Assembly: GCA_037893245.1 (NCBI GenBank)
Contig: JBAIAA010000876.1
Span: forward strand, 328,734-392,733
DNA length: 64,000 nt
Direction of reading: 5' to 3'
DNA from: Crossaster papposus
Lineage: Eukaryota > Echinodermata > Asteroidea > Velatida > Solasteridae
Part shown: piece by piece, positions 31,557-40,665 of the stretch
Position numbering within the stretch: the first letter of the stretch is position 1
How the letters are laid out: every line of letters starts with the position of its first letter
The notes under the pieces: model-generated
Told to the model about the DNA's origin: nothing
Seen by the model: the letters and a program-made list of their open reading frames with translations, nothing else
Databases searched by the model: none
Position numbers and translations under genes: made by a program

Positions 31557-32956
31557 AAACTGGTAATGTTCTTAAACCGCAGTTTAGAAGGCCCCGTATA
31601 GTCGTGTACATGTCCTTAAAGCTAGCACTGGTGAATTTGTCGGAGTAGTATGTTTTTTGGCATCAGCAATCAGCTTCTAAACATTTCAATATTTTACATA
31701 GAGAAGGATTATTCCGAGAGCGAGCCCGGCGGGGGTGGGGCAGACCATCCACCACTATTTTACTTCGTATTTCATGCTACACCACTTGACGCTTCCGGAT
31801 GTCTTCCAACTGGACCATCTTATGCTGTTAACCTGTGTTACATAGAAAGCGTTGTACTTACCATTAAGATTGGCCTGCATGGAAATTGCTTTCAAAAACA
31901 TTCATTTGAAAGCATTCTTTCTGTAACAGTGGCACATGCTCGATGTTGAGTGCTAGTGCTAGTGATATGTTTGAATCGACATTATGGTAAAACCAACGGC
32001 ATTTAAAAGCTAATTTAGTTATCTGTGAAGCTCATACAAACATCAATAGCAAATGCTGAATATTCAATTAACGCGTTCCAATTGCACAATTTGTTGTGAC
32101 ACCCTGTACACAGAGATACAACTTCATGGTGTTGTTTAGTATCCGTCTTATTATTTCAGATACTTTGGATGCTTTAAATGAAAACAAATCTATGGAAATG
32201 TTCTACTCTGTAGACGATGTGCCCTCTGTTTACATCTAGGCAACAAGAGGCCCTAGGCAACATAATGTCGGCAAAAACGCTGCTATAATAAACTAAGTGT
32301 TGGCATCTAGTAGTAGTTGCATTATCAAAATATGAATTTTATACTGAATACAAAAACAACGCATTTTCTTTTGATGAGAAATAATCCCGCCCCTGGGTCC
32401 AGTGAATTAAAATTATGCAGTCATGAAATCACACACCCAGTCCTTAGATCACGACATCTTTGTTCCCGTTAACAACTGAAACAAATCTCGAAAATGAGAA
32501 TTACCGTTGAAATCGTGTGACATGAACGGCGGCCCCATTCCTATCGGAATGTCAGGAAGATAAACAAGGACATTGTTCTAAGGTAGGATTTACAGTTAAT
32601 ATGTTAAAAATGCTCTACGTGAATAGCAGTGTATTAATTAGGCTATAGTAAAAGCCTGCTGTGGCAATACGCGATTTGTTCCAGTATTTACCTAGCAACA
32701 CGTATACATCTACCGTCCGCTCTACAACGACACTGTCTTTTCCGAAACATACATTTATTTGGTCTTTTATCTGTCATGCTTTGTTTCCCCCAACTGCAAC
32801 TCGACCATCCTTCGTTATACTGTACAAACCCCCTTCTTAAAATAATGGTCATCCTTTATATTTCGCTAATTTGGTCCCGCCTAAAACCTAAATTTTAAAT
32901 AAATATTTCCGTTGTCGCCATATTACTGCGTACGTGTTTTTCGCCTAGCCGTGCAC
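31557..32956. other. Intergenic
   Basis: No gene recognised. A moderate open frame at 31650-31949 has no recognisable domain, and I do not support it as a gene. Confidence 0.4.
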
Positions 32957-33158
32957 GTTTGTTTATGGTGTAAATCGAGGAGTTTCCTTTGTTCCTCTCG
33001 AAAATCTCCTTTGTCTGTTTCCTTTGTACGTTAATTTCCGACGGCTCTCATTGGTTTTGTACACGAATCTCAATCGAGGTCGTCCCCGATTCTAACCCTA
33101 ACCCCAATTCACCTTCGTGTCCCCAGGTATGTGTCCTCCATTTACACCATAAACAGAC
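32957..33158. mobile_element. MITE with GTTTGTTTATGG inverted ends
   Basis: 202 bases. GTTTGTTTATGGTGTAAAT at the left matches ATTTACACCATAAACAGAC inverted at the right with one change. The interior is the reverse complement of the copy at 30640-30834, including CCGACGGCTCTCATTGG and CTAACCCTAACCCC. Confidence 0.9.
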
Positions 33159-34158
33159 GCAACATGACCGAGATAATTGGCGTCACCATCCCGTTGCTAA
33201 GGAGGGCGGGGCTTAAGGTCAAATCCGGATCGGTCTATTGTCAGAATCATTTATCATTTAAACCATCGTACACAAACAAAACATAACATACTCAATAATG
33301 CTGATATTGTGCGAGCTACAGCGGCCGGCGTAGAACCCGCACACTTGAATTACTACTAATACTTGCACAACAACTATACTTGGACATTACTGCTTCAACT
33401 TGGACAAAACACCTCATTGCCAATACCTTTATACCTATACATCAATATATTTGTCAACGTTACAAGTGAATTCGACATATTTTTAATAGCAATCGACAAA
33501 TAGGGAAAAACCACAAAAACATATTTTTTATTTTTTCTATTTTTTGTATTAGTGATACATTAGATTCATTCTAATTCGCCCTGGTACGAATACATGTACA
33601 CTGTACATCAACATTAGGTATGGAACCGGATTAGCGAAATTGTATGTATAGGAAAATACTCATTGTAATCATTGACAATCTATAAGCATTGGCCACGGTT
33701 CTGGTCAACTCCGACTACCCCATACATATTTCGGTAACAAATATTTTGGCTCCATTCGAGATTACACAAATTTAAGAATACATTTCTAAATTCCGCGGGT
33801 TTAATTTTCAAGCAGATCAGTTTAGGAGAAAACAAAACACCACTGCCTCAAACAAAGAAACGGCCCAAAATAGACCACAGGGCATGGCTGCAAAATGTGC
33901 TCAGAAATTGATTTTCTTGGCACACCTCTTGAATCTAAGTGGAATCACTGCAGTTTGTTAGCTTGGATTATGTGGATCACGAAAAAACAAAATCCCCAAT
34001 CGCAAGTTTACCAGTCAATTAAATATTTGTATTTTTAATCACCTGTTTATAGAGGGCGCCCTCTATTGACCAGGATTGGAAAGCTGTGTACATTTTCAGG
34101 GACTCTATACAGAGACAGAATTCGATTAAGGAGGAATTAGGGTGTGGTATAATAAATC
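33159..34158. other. Intergenic
   Basis: AT-rich, no coding region or clear repeat seen. Confidence 0.4.
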
Positions 34159-34619
34159 TTAGTCTTGGTGCAAGACGTCCCTGCTATCACTCCACCAACC
34201 GCTATCACCCATGAAACGCTATCACAGGAACGTCTTGGGAATCTTGTGGTGAAAAAGGGCGTGGTCTTACTGAACAAGAAATGCATAATTCAACAAACGG
34301 CAATAAAATATTAGCGCACGCTCACTAACAGCAATAAGTGCATTGGTAATAAGCTGTACAGAATGGTACCGTTTCGCTGAAGTCTACGCATACAACGTGA
34401 ACTAAATCATGCAGACGTGCAGGTACTAGACTCATGACTTGAATGATTCGTCGCACGCGCTCATCGGTTATACAAGCTACGTCATAATGTATGCATACGC
34501 ACACTGAATTCTGCTCGGAATTTCCCGAGCAGAATTCACAAGATTCCCAAAACGTTCCTGTGATAGCGGTTCGTGGGTTCATGGAAATACAAAACAGGGA
34601 CGTCTTGCACTAAGACTAA
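34159..34619. mobile_element. MITE with TTAGTCTTGGTGCAAGACG ends
   Basis: 461 bases. The left end TTAGTCTTGGTGCAAGACG is inverted at the right as CGTCTTGCACTAAGACTAA with one mismatch. A further inverted pair, ACGCTATCACAGGAACGT near 34210 and ACGTTCCTGTGATAGCGG near 34552, is subterminal. A perfect 14-base-arm hairpin (TGAATTCTGCTCGG and its inverse, 34505-34538) lies in the interior. Confidence 0.8.
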
Positions 34620-34921
34620 ACCAATCTCAACCTCTGTCTTTTTGCAGATGATGCATATACGTGGCAGTATTGTGAAGTTGTTTGGGTTTCTTGGAAGGAG
34701 GCCAGACGTTGAACGAAGTTTTCTCCTTGCAGCACTGCTGCATTCGCATGTGTCTTTTTCCGCCGTATCTGCATCTGAGAATTTTAATTTTTTTTTTTTT
34801 TTTAGGGGGGGGGGTTTGGGAATATTTATAAATAGAGTGCCCGAAGAATTAAAATCTGGAGATAAATTAATAATGGGTAAGATTATACATACAACAAAAT
34901 AGAAAAATGCTGAACAGATAT

Positions 34922-34954
34922 GCTTCACTCCACTCTATTAGAGTGGAGTAAAGC
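34922..34954. repeat. 33-base near-perfect hairpin
   Basis: ACTCCACTCTA (34927-34937) is perfectly inverted at 34939-34949, and outer GCTT/AAGC arms extend it past one mismatch. Being short and isolated, it could be an RNA hairpin or a palindrome of unknown role. Confidence 0.5.
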
Positions 34955-35685
34955 AGATCTGTCCACAATTTATTAAAGATATAGGTATAAACACAAACAT
35001 TGAATGCACTTTTTGTTTATGAGAAAAACATTTTTAGAGGTTGTTATTTCCAAAGTACAGTTTCCAGGAATGCCGTATTATTCACATTGATTTAACTTTA
35101 AAACTATGGAACCCTGACTAAAACCTTAAATGTGTAGAGGAAGACTACATTGTATCTCCAGCCAACCCCTGCTATATGTATTTGTATTATAGTTTTCTTG
35201 CTCAGTCATGCAAAATATACTTCATAAATAAACTTTTTCGTGTTCGAATCGCTGTCATCTGAGCAGCTTGTGTCGTCGGCCATCTTGCTGTGTAAACAGC
35301 GCCTACGCTCGCTCTATTTTACAGCGCCCGCTATTGGTCCATTTGCCCACTATTTGCACAAACGTACCGCACCACGACAGAAGGATCTCGTTGATTGGTC
35401 GTTGGAAAATAATGACGTAATTGTTTACTGGACATTTGTTTGCATCAAAACGGGGAAAACATTAATTTTAAATGACGATTTTATCGAGTACTGGTTCGCA
35501 GGCCGTCTGGGGATTTTATTTGTGAGTTTCCCAACAACTTGCTAAGTAGTTTAAAGTAAATAGTAGTTTTAAATTTATATAGATTCACGATATGCGTCAA
35601 AAAAGTGCAAGATAATCGGCCATGCCCTGTGGTCTAAAAACACTTTGGTACCTTCAAGTTGCTCTTTCACCCACTTGTAGGTGCA

Positions 35686-35934
35686 CTAAGAAGCACCAAA
35701 CGACCTTACAACCTCCTCCACTGGAACTGGAAACCTCTCTCTTTCTTCGCTAAAGACCTTTTCTCTTTCAGGTCCCAAGGTGTAGGCAGCTAGATACGGT
35801 TCGAAGAAAATTGTTGAGTCTTCGACGATGCTTAGACATTTGGTCAAGGCAGTGGAGATTGAGCGAGGAGTCGACCATATCATCATCAGCTGTACCTGTT
35901 CCTTTGGGGAGGGAGATTTTGTACAGTCGGCCAT
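35686..35934 (-). CDS. Probable first exon of a sulfotransferase-like P-loop protein
   Basis: An 82-residue frame starts at a real ATG. After a short polar N-terminus it reads MMIWSTPRSISTALTKCLS, which resembles the 5'-phosphosulfate-binding loop (PRSxST) of sulfotransferase-fold proteins. It continues with TIFFEPYLAAYTLGPERE, where an acidic-Glu-Pro (FEP) stretch is also typical of the group. Such proteins move sulfate from PAPS to sugars or small molecules, or are uncharacterised relatives. The frame stops soon after a possible, weak splice donor (TAAG|GTCG near 35702), so the gene probably continues leftward in exons I could not identify. It may also be a detached fragment. Confidence 0.45.
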   Translation of the reverse strand: MADCTKSPSPKEQVQLMMIWSTPRSISTALTKCLSIVEDSTIFFEPYLAAYTLGPEREKVFSEERERFPVPVEEVVRSFGAS

Positions 35935-36141
35935 CTGTTTTTAAATAATAAAATCCTTAAAATTGAACCGACGGTGAATAACGTCCGTACGTTCTTCATA
36001 CATTATAGTACATGCCGAAACACGTTTCCTTTTTGTACACTTTGTACATTACTTACCGTTACAACCTTCGATGGTTGTTGTGCTAATAACATGACACGAA
36101 ACAACAGGCGGTCCGACCTAGTCTAATAAACTTGGCCCCAC

Positions 36142-36205
36142 ACTATTTGCATCGCGGTAGTCGTTGAGGGCGACTGATGATATACATCAGTCGCGATTCT
36201 GACGG
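36142..36205 (+). repeat. Ngaro left terminal repeat A1
   Basis: 64 bases identical to A2 at 44069-44132. It begins ACTATTTGCATCGCGGTA and contains a perfect hairpin CGACTGATG-ATATA-CATCAGTCG (36171-36193), a likely recombinase-binding structure. Confidence 0.92.
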
Positions 36206-36725
36206 CACCACGGTTGGGTGTTTCTTTTGCTCGGTCAGCAACGAAATCATCCAGGAACCCAACGTTACATCGGATTGATCGTAACGACCGTAGCGGAATA
36301 CAGGTTTGATTTATGTCGGGGTTATCTCACATTTCTCAACGAGAAAGGTAAAGCACGAATTTTGAGGTTTTGTGTTCACGAGATATTCCTAGGTATGCAA
36401 CCATGATTTATAATGGTGGACTACATTTCGCGTCACGGGTTTCATAGAGGTGTTGGCGGTACACAATGTTGTGTACAGTTTGCCCAGGTAGGATTACGAA
36501 ATCACGCTAGCGAGATTATAATTAGAATAACAAAGTGCAATAGACAACAATGGTTTAGTCGCTTTCCATTGAATACGGTATGGTGTGACAGCTGAGGGCG
36601 CGGCAGTGATTGTGTGGAGACGGCCGGGCTCAAATTGGTTAGGGGTTTATGGTCACGGTCCGGTACAGTAAGCTGGAGAGATTTCTTAACGGGCGTGGAG
36701 GCCGTTGTGAGTTGACGTTGCGAAT

Positions 36726-37172
36726 ATGACGGCGTCCAGCAGCAAAACCCTAGAGGAGAATTTTCAAATCATTGAGGAGAATGACGGGGCCTACGGCGAG
36801 TTTGGTGAGGCCGTCGGCGCGGACTTCAAGGGTCTGTGCACCGCATTTACCATATCGGACAAGTGCTTCAGGGCCCTCATCGACGATGGGTGGGATGACA
36901 TCGCGGGCCTCGGAGACCTGAGTGAAGACTGGCAGAAACACGTCTTGGCCTTGGCCCCAAATAGGGCCCAGCGGTGTCGCCTGGAGAAAATGCTCCAGCG
37001 CATACAGGCTGGCCCGCTGAACGAGGTGGTTCCCAAAAAGAGGCGCCGAATTGAAGGACCGGAAGGAGAACAGGCCCAGACACCAGCGACGGTTGGCTTT
37101 AATGATGACGGTGCCGGGCCCAGCGGACAGGTTTCGGCGGCGGTGGCATCAACAGCCCCAGCTTCTTCTAAG
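36726..37172 (+). CDS. gag: Ngaro gag, exon 1
   Basis: 149 codons from an ATG, ending exactly at TCTAAG|GTACATAG, a good splice donor. The encoded N-terminal part is acidic, with a small helical domain (residues 25-100) and a basic KKRRRIEGP nuclear-localisation-like stretch near residue 115. Splicing to the acceptor at 38759 keeps phase 0 and gives a 316-residue Gag with a C-terminal zinc knuckle. If unspliced, the frame stops soon after the donor. Confidence 0.75.
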
Positions 37173-37573
37173 GTACATAGATTTAGTCTATATTCGAAAG
37201 CTCGCATTTAAAATAGAGTTCTAGGCGACATTCATGCACCTGTGTTCGTTTATTGAGATGAATAATAGCTTGTGGGGTCTCAGGTACATGGGGATTCTAG
37301 ACCCCGTGACAATGCTGAGATATCAATAATCTTCGCGAGAAGGCTAATCAAACAAAGAGTTGTGATGGGGAAGAACAAAGTTTTCCCTATAGGACGGAAT
37401 GTTCCAGTTCCTCAAGGCGATGCAGTACGAGTTTAGTTCTCTTGCCTTAGCGCTTTTGCTTGTAGACCGGGGGGAGGGTCACTCCTATTGCGATTAACAG
37501 TGCGGGGTCCCGGGAAACTGACATGGTGGGTACATGTGCGGGCTTAGAAAGGGAAAGAATTTGATCATGAAAT

Positions 37574-37890
37574 TCAATGGGGTTTGTCCAGCAGTTTATG
37601 ATAGGCATTCACTGTTAGCGTTGGTAGAGGCGACGGGGAGACGCCCCGATCGAATAAGGTTTTAGGAATTTGGGATGGATTCAATGGGGTTTGCCCAGCA
37701 GATTATGACTGGCATTCACTGTGAGTGTTAATGGAGGCGACGGGGAGACGCCCCGAGTAAAGGTTTTAGGAATTTGAGGAGGATTTCAATGGGGTTTGCC
37801 CAGCAGATTATGACAGGTATTCACTGTTACTGTTAGGGATAGTAGAGGCGACGGGGAGAAGCCCCGAGTAAGGTTTTAGGAATTTGGGAT
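37574..37890 (+). repeat. Three tandem copies of a ~106-bp unit
   Basis: Units start near 37574, 37680 and 37785 with TCAATGGGGTTTG(C/T)CCAGCAG. Each includes GGCATTCACTGT-like sequence, the hairpin CGGGGAGACGCCCCG (or GAAG in copy 3) and GGTTTTAGGAATTTG. They differ by about 5-10 percent by eye. Confidence 0.85.
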
Positions 37891-38517
37891 GGGCCCAAGC
37901 AAAGGCAAGCGTGGGGGGAAGTAGCCATGCGGCGGAACTCGAAAATTAGCAATTTCATTTGAAGTACTATCTCGCCAATAATGGTTAGCCAAAATTGGAG
38001 ACGGCGAAGGGGAGTAGTAGGCACGGCCGGGAAACGGGTTATGAATTTAAGGTTGGGAAAAGCCCCAACTCAAATTTGACCAGGAAAGCCGGGACAAGCC
38101 AAAAACAAGCAGAAGACAAACTAGAGGGTAGCTCCATAGGGGGAGGGGGGAGCCCAGGGCAAATTCTGATGGCGGAATTTAGTAATTGAGCTCGAGCCAT
38201 TATAAGGTTTCATCAGGGATATGCCCGAGCGAGGCGGCCACCACAAACTAAAGGAAACAAGGGACAGAGCCCGGTAATTACATAGATTTTATGTATCCTA
38301 AATAATCTTTGTTTTACTGGTTCGCAGTGGCGAGTTAGGCCCGGATTCGGAGGGAAAAGCCTATGGAAGATATTGACATGATGTTGACTATGATCGACAT
38401 GCTTGATATATTATCAAGACGGAGGGCCTCGAGGAGAAGCACGGCGGGGAGAAGCCCCACGGGGAGAAGCCCCACATCAGAGTGCGTGCATGTAGATGCA
38501 TGGTGGGGACAAGCCCC
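37634..38517 (+). repeat. Recurrent GGGGANAAGCCCC mini-hairpins
   Basis: Seven short stem-loops share a G-rich left arm, a five-base loop of the type ANAAG or AGACG, and a C-rich right arm. They lie at 37634-37648, 37741-37755, 37852-37866, 38052-38069, 38446-38458, 38461-38473 and 38505-38517. The sequences between them are unrelated except within the 106-bp repeats, so the hairpin itself recurs. Confidence 0.7.
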
Positions 38518-38759
38518 GTATCACGATAGCAATGTTATGGGAATATACCCGCAAAATTGCATGTCCCATTTCGTGTGAAGGTCAAGACACTGGGAGTAAA
38601 TTAAGGTTGCTAGTATGGAATAGCAATAGCATGTAGGTGTAAAGACAAGATAGCATAAATACATGAGGGAATCAGGAGTGCAACATATGGGTTGAGAGGG
38701 TTCGGTCAGTTTGGGGGCCTTTGGTCGTTACTAAAATTGTAATGTTGTTTCAAATGCAG

Positions 38760-39263
38760 GCACTAACGGGTTTGGAGGTGCATAAGCCTTTGCGTATGGA
38801 GCTGCTACAGGCCTGTTTGGAGACTGGGTACGACAGGAACGTGGCATATGTGATGTCGTTGCTTCGCAAGTATGCGATTCAGTTTAACCCCCTGTCGGTC
38901 GAAGATCTAAAAGAACAGCAACTCTATGCAAACTTATTGGCAGAATGTAACAAGCATGTTGAAAAGAAAACGGAAGGGATAGCAATATACATATACAAAT
39001 CGATAACCGGGGAAGACTCGGATAAGCGGCTCCGATTTGCTAGAAAGCATCTAGGTTTATCTGGCCCCCCCAGCGATGGTAGGAATCGGCCAATTGGCCG
39101 GGCAGGCCAGTTGACGGCAAAGCAGGGTTCACGGTTTAGGTCAGATCCTCAACCCTTTGTTCCAGGCTTGGGGCGGGGTCCGGCGGTTGCACGGCAAAGA
39201 GATATCTGCTTTAGATGTCAGAAGCGGGGCCATTTTGCTCGCGATTGCAAAGATATCATGTAA
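38760..39263 (+). CDS. gag: Ngaro gag, exon 2 (CCHC zinc knuckle)
   Basis: It begins right after a CAAATGCAG acceptor and continues the gag frame for 167 codons: ALTGLEVHKPLRMELL, a helical capsid-like stretch, a basic Gly/Arg/Pro-rich linker, and a CCHC zinc knuckle CFRCQKRGHFARDC near the C-terminus. This knuckle is a retroelement RNA-binding motif. The frame ends in TAA followed at once by another possible donor (TAAG|GTATAT). Confidence 0.8.
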   Translation, partial: ALTGLEVHKPLRMELLQACLETGYDRNVAYVMSLLRKYAIQFNPLSVEDLKEQQLYANLLAECNKHVEKKTEGIAIYIYKSITGEDSDKRLRFARKHLGLSGPPSDGRNRPIGRAGQLTAKQGSRFRSDPQPFVPGLGRGPAVARQRDICFRCQKRGHFARDCKDIM

Positions 39264-39367
39264 GGTATATGCCTACAGTTGGTAAAAAGCATTTAAATGC
39301 AGGGTAGCAGGGGGCGAGAGGTAACCTAGCGTAATTAACCTAGCGTAATTAACAGAGTAAGAGTGAG

Positions 39368-39444
39368 AGTACAAAGCAAAGAAAAAAAAGGAAAAAAAAG
39401 GGAAAAAAAAGAAAAAAGGAAAAAAAAAACAAAAAAAAAAAAAA
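39368..39444 (+). repeat. Polypurine (A/G) tract between gag and pol
   Basis: Almost purely A with scattered G for about 75 bases. DIRS-order elements are not known to need a polypurine tract for priming, so its role is unclear; it may be ordinary microsatellite. Confidence 0.6.
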
Positions 39445-39529
39445 GTGAGAGGGTATTACTATTAAATGTATAAGCGTTATAATTGTGCATTTTGGCAGTA
39501 ATCAATAGTAAATAAATCTATTTAGCATA

Positions 39530-40665
39530 GTGATGTGCAAATTGTTCTGGAGCAAGAATTGCTGGTACAGTGTATTGTTATTGGTTTTCATTTCTTATTC
39601 CGCTCGGCATCTATTGCAGGCCTACGAGATTTATCTCAAGATTCTTGGGATGCGCACGTGGGAATCCTCACCCCCGCAAGATTTTAATCCAGTTGCAGCT
39701 CAGGCGTCACAACGCAGTCAGGGGGTCTACACATGGGTAGATGTTTCAGGAAATCCGGCAGAAGCGCCGGACGGGTCAGCCCCCAAGCCAGCAGATGTCT
39801 TGCCGGGATTAAAGCCACCAGATTTTAAGGCGCTTCGTTTTCACGATTCAAAATCGTTCGTGGCAGGGGGTCTACACGAGCAATTAGAGTTTTGGGACGA
39901 GGTTCTGAAAGAATGTTCAGACATGGGTAAGCAAGTTGCAGGTTGGTTGCACCGGGGCGTAGATATATTCACCTTTTCCCAGCCATATAGAGGAAGTTAC
40001 CACGGCAGAGATTTCAATTCGGAAATACCTCCTCCCATGTATTTTCCGAACGCCCCAATTTGCAAGCAATTTATTCCTTTTGTGAATGAAACGATCACCA
40101 AGCGCTTGATCGAGGGTTCAGTTCAGTTACTTGGAAAAGTAACGGAGGTGCCTCCCCCAAGGTGTGTAAACGCATTGTCAATAGAGCCAAGTAAGCCTAG
40201 ATTAGTGCTCTCGATGAGGGGCCCGAATCTCTGGTGCAAGGATACACCATTTAAGTTGGTTCCCTTGGGCGAGATAGCCAAGTCCATAAATAAGGGTGGT
40301 TTTTTTTTCGGGGACAGATGATGCCCAGGGTTATAAGCAGGTCCTTTGGACGGAAAGGTCAAAGACCTTTTGTGGTTTTGAATGGGCCGGTTTTTACTTT
40401 GTAGATACGACTCTGCCCTTTGGTTTCAAGAACAGCGCCTTCATCTATTCCACGATTGGCTTTTGTCTATTAACTTGGCTGAAAAACAGAGGAATTCATA
40501 CTGAGGTTAGGATTGATGATAGGTTTGTGGGAGAGGCCAGTAGTAAAAGCTAAACTTGTGAGTTATATAAAGAAGGCTTTGGTCAACTTCTCAATTTCAG
40601 GATCCGCAGAATCTTGGAAGGGATCGAGCGGCTTACCTTAGAGCGTCGCGGGCTTTGTACGTAGT
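39530..40665 (+). pseudogene. pol: Ngaro reverse transcriptase, frameshifted
   Basis: The N-terminal pol frame (to 40321) is preceded by a pyrimidine-rich tract and an acceptor (CTATTGCAG|GCC at 39619/39620) that is also in phase 0. It contains PRLVLSMRGPNLWCKDTPFK. A frameshift in a nine-T run near 40302-40310 moves the reading to 40296-40553, which has DDAQGYKQVLW with the first catalytic Asp, GFEWAGFYFV, LPFGFKNSAF, and the catalytic pair in VRIDDRFVG (a variant of the usual YIDD). The next 110 bases contain at least one more frame break before the frame of the RNase H. The RT is therefore inactive in this copy even though its motifs are recognisable. Confidence 0.88.

Larger units (their letters stand above)
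37173..38759 (+). other. Putative gag intron with internal repeats
   Basis: A GT-AG interval of 1587 bases. It contains three direct repeats of about 106 bases and at least seven GGGGANAAGCCCC-type mini-hairpins. No coding potential is seen. The phase-0 match on both sides supports real splicing, which would need transcript evidence to confirm. Confidence 0.65.

Noticed and set aside
31650-31949. 99-codon plus-strand frame
   Set aside because: No domain, no clear start context and no conservation to judge from.
36750-37207. Minus-strand frame of 138 codons opposite gag exon 1
   Set aside because: Antisense shadow of the GC-rich gag coding sequence.
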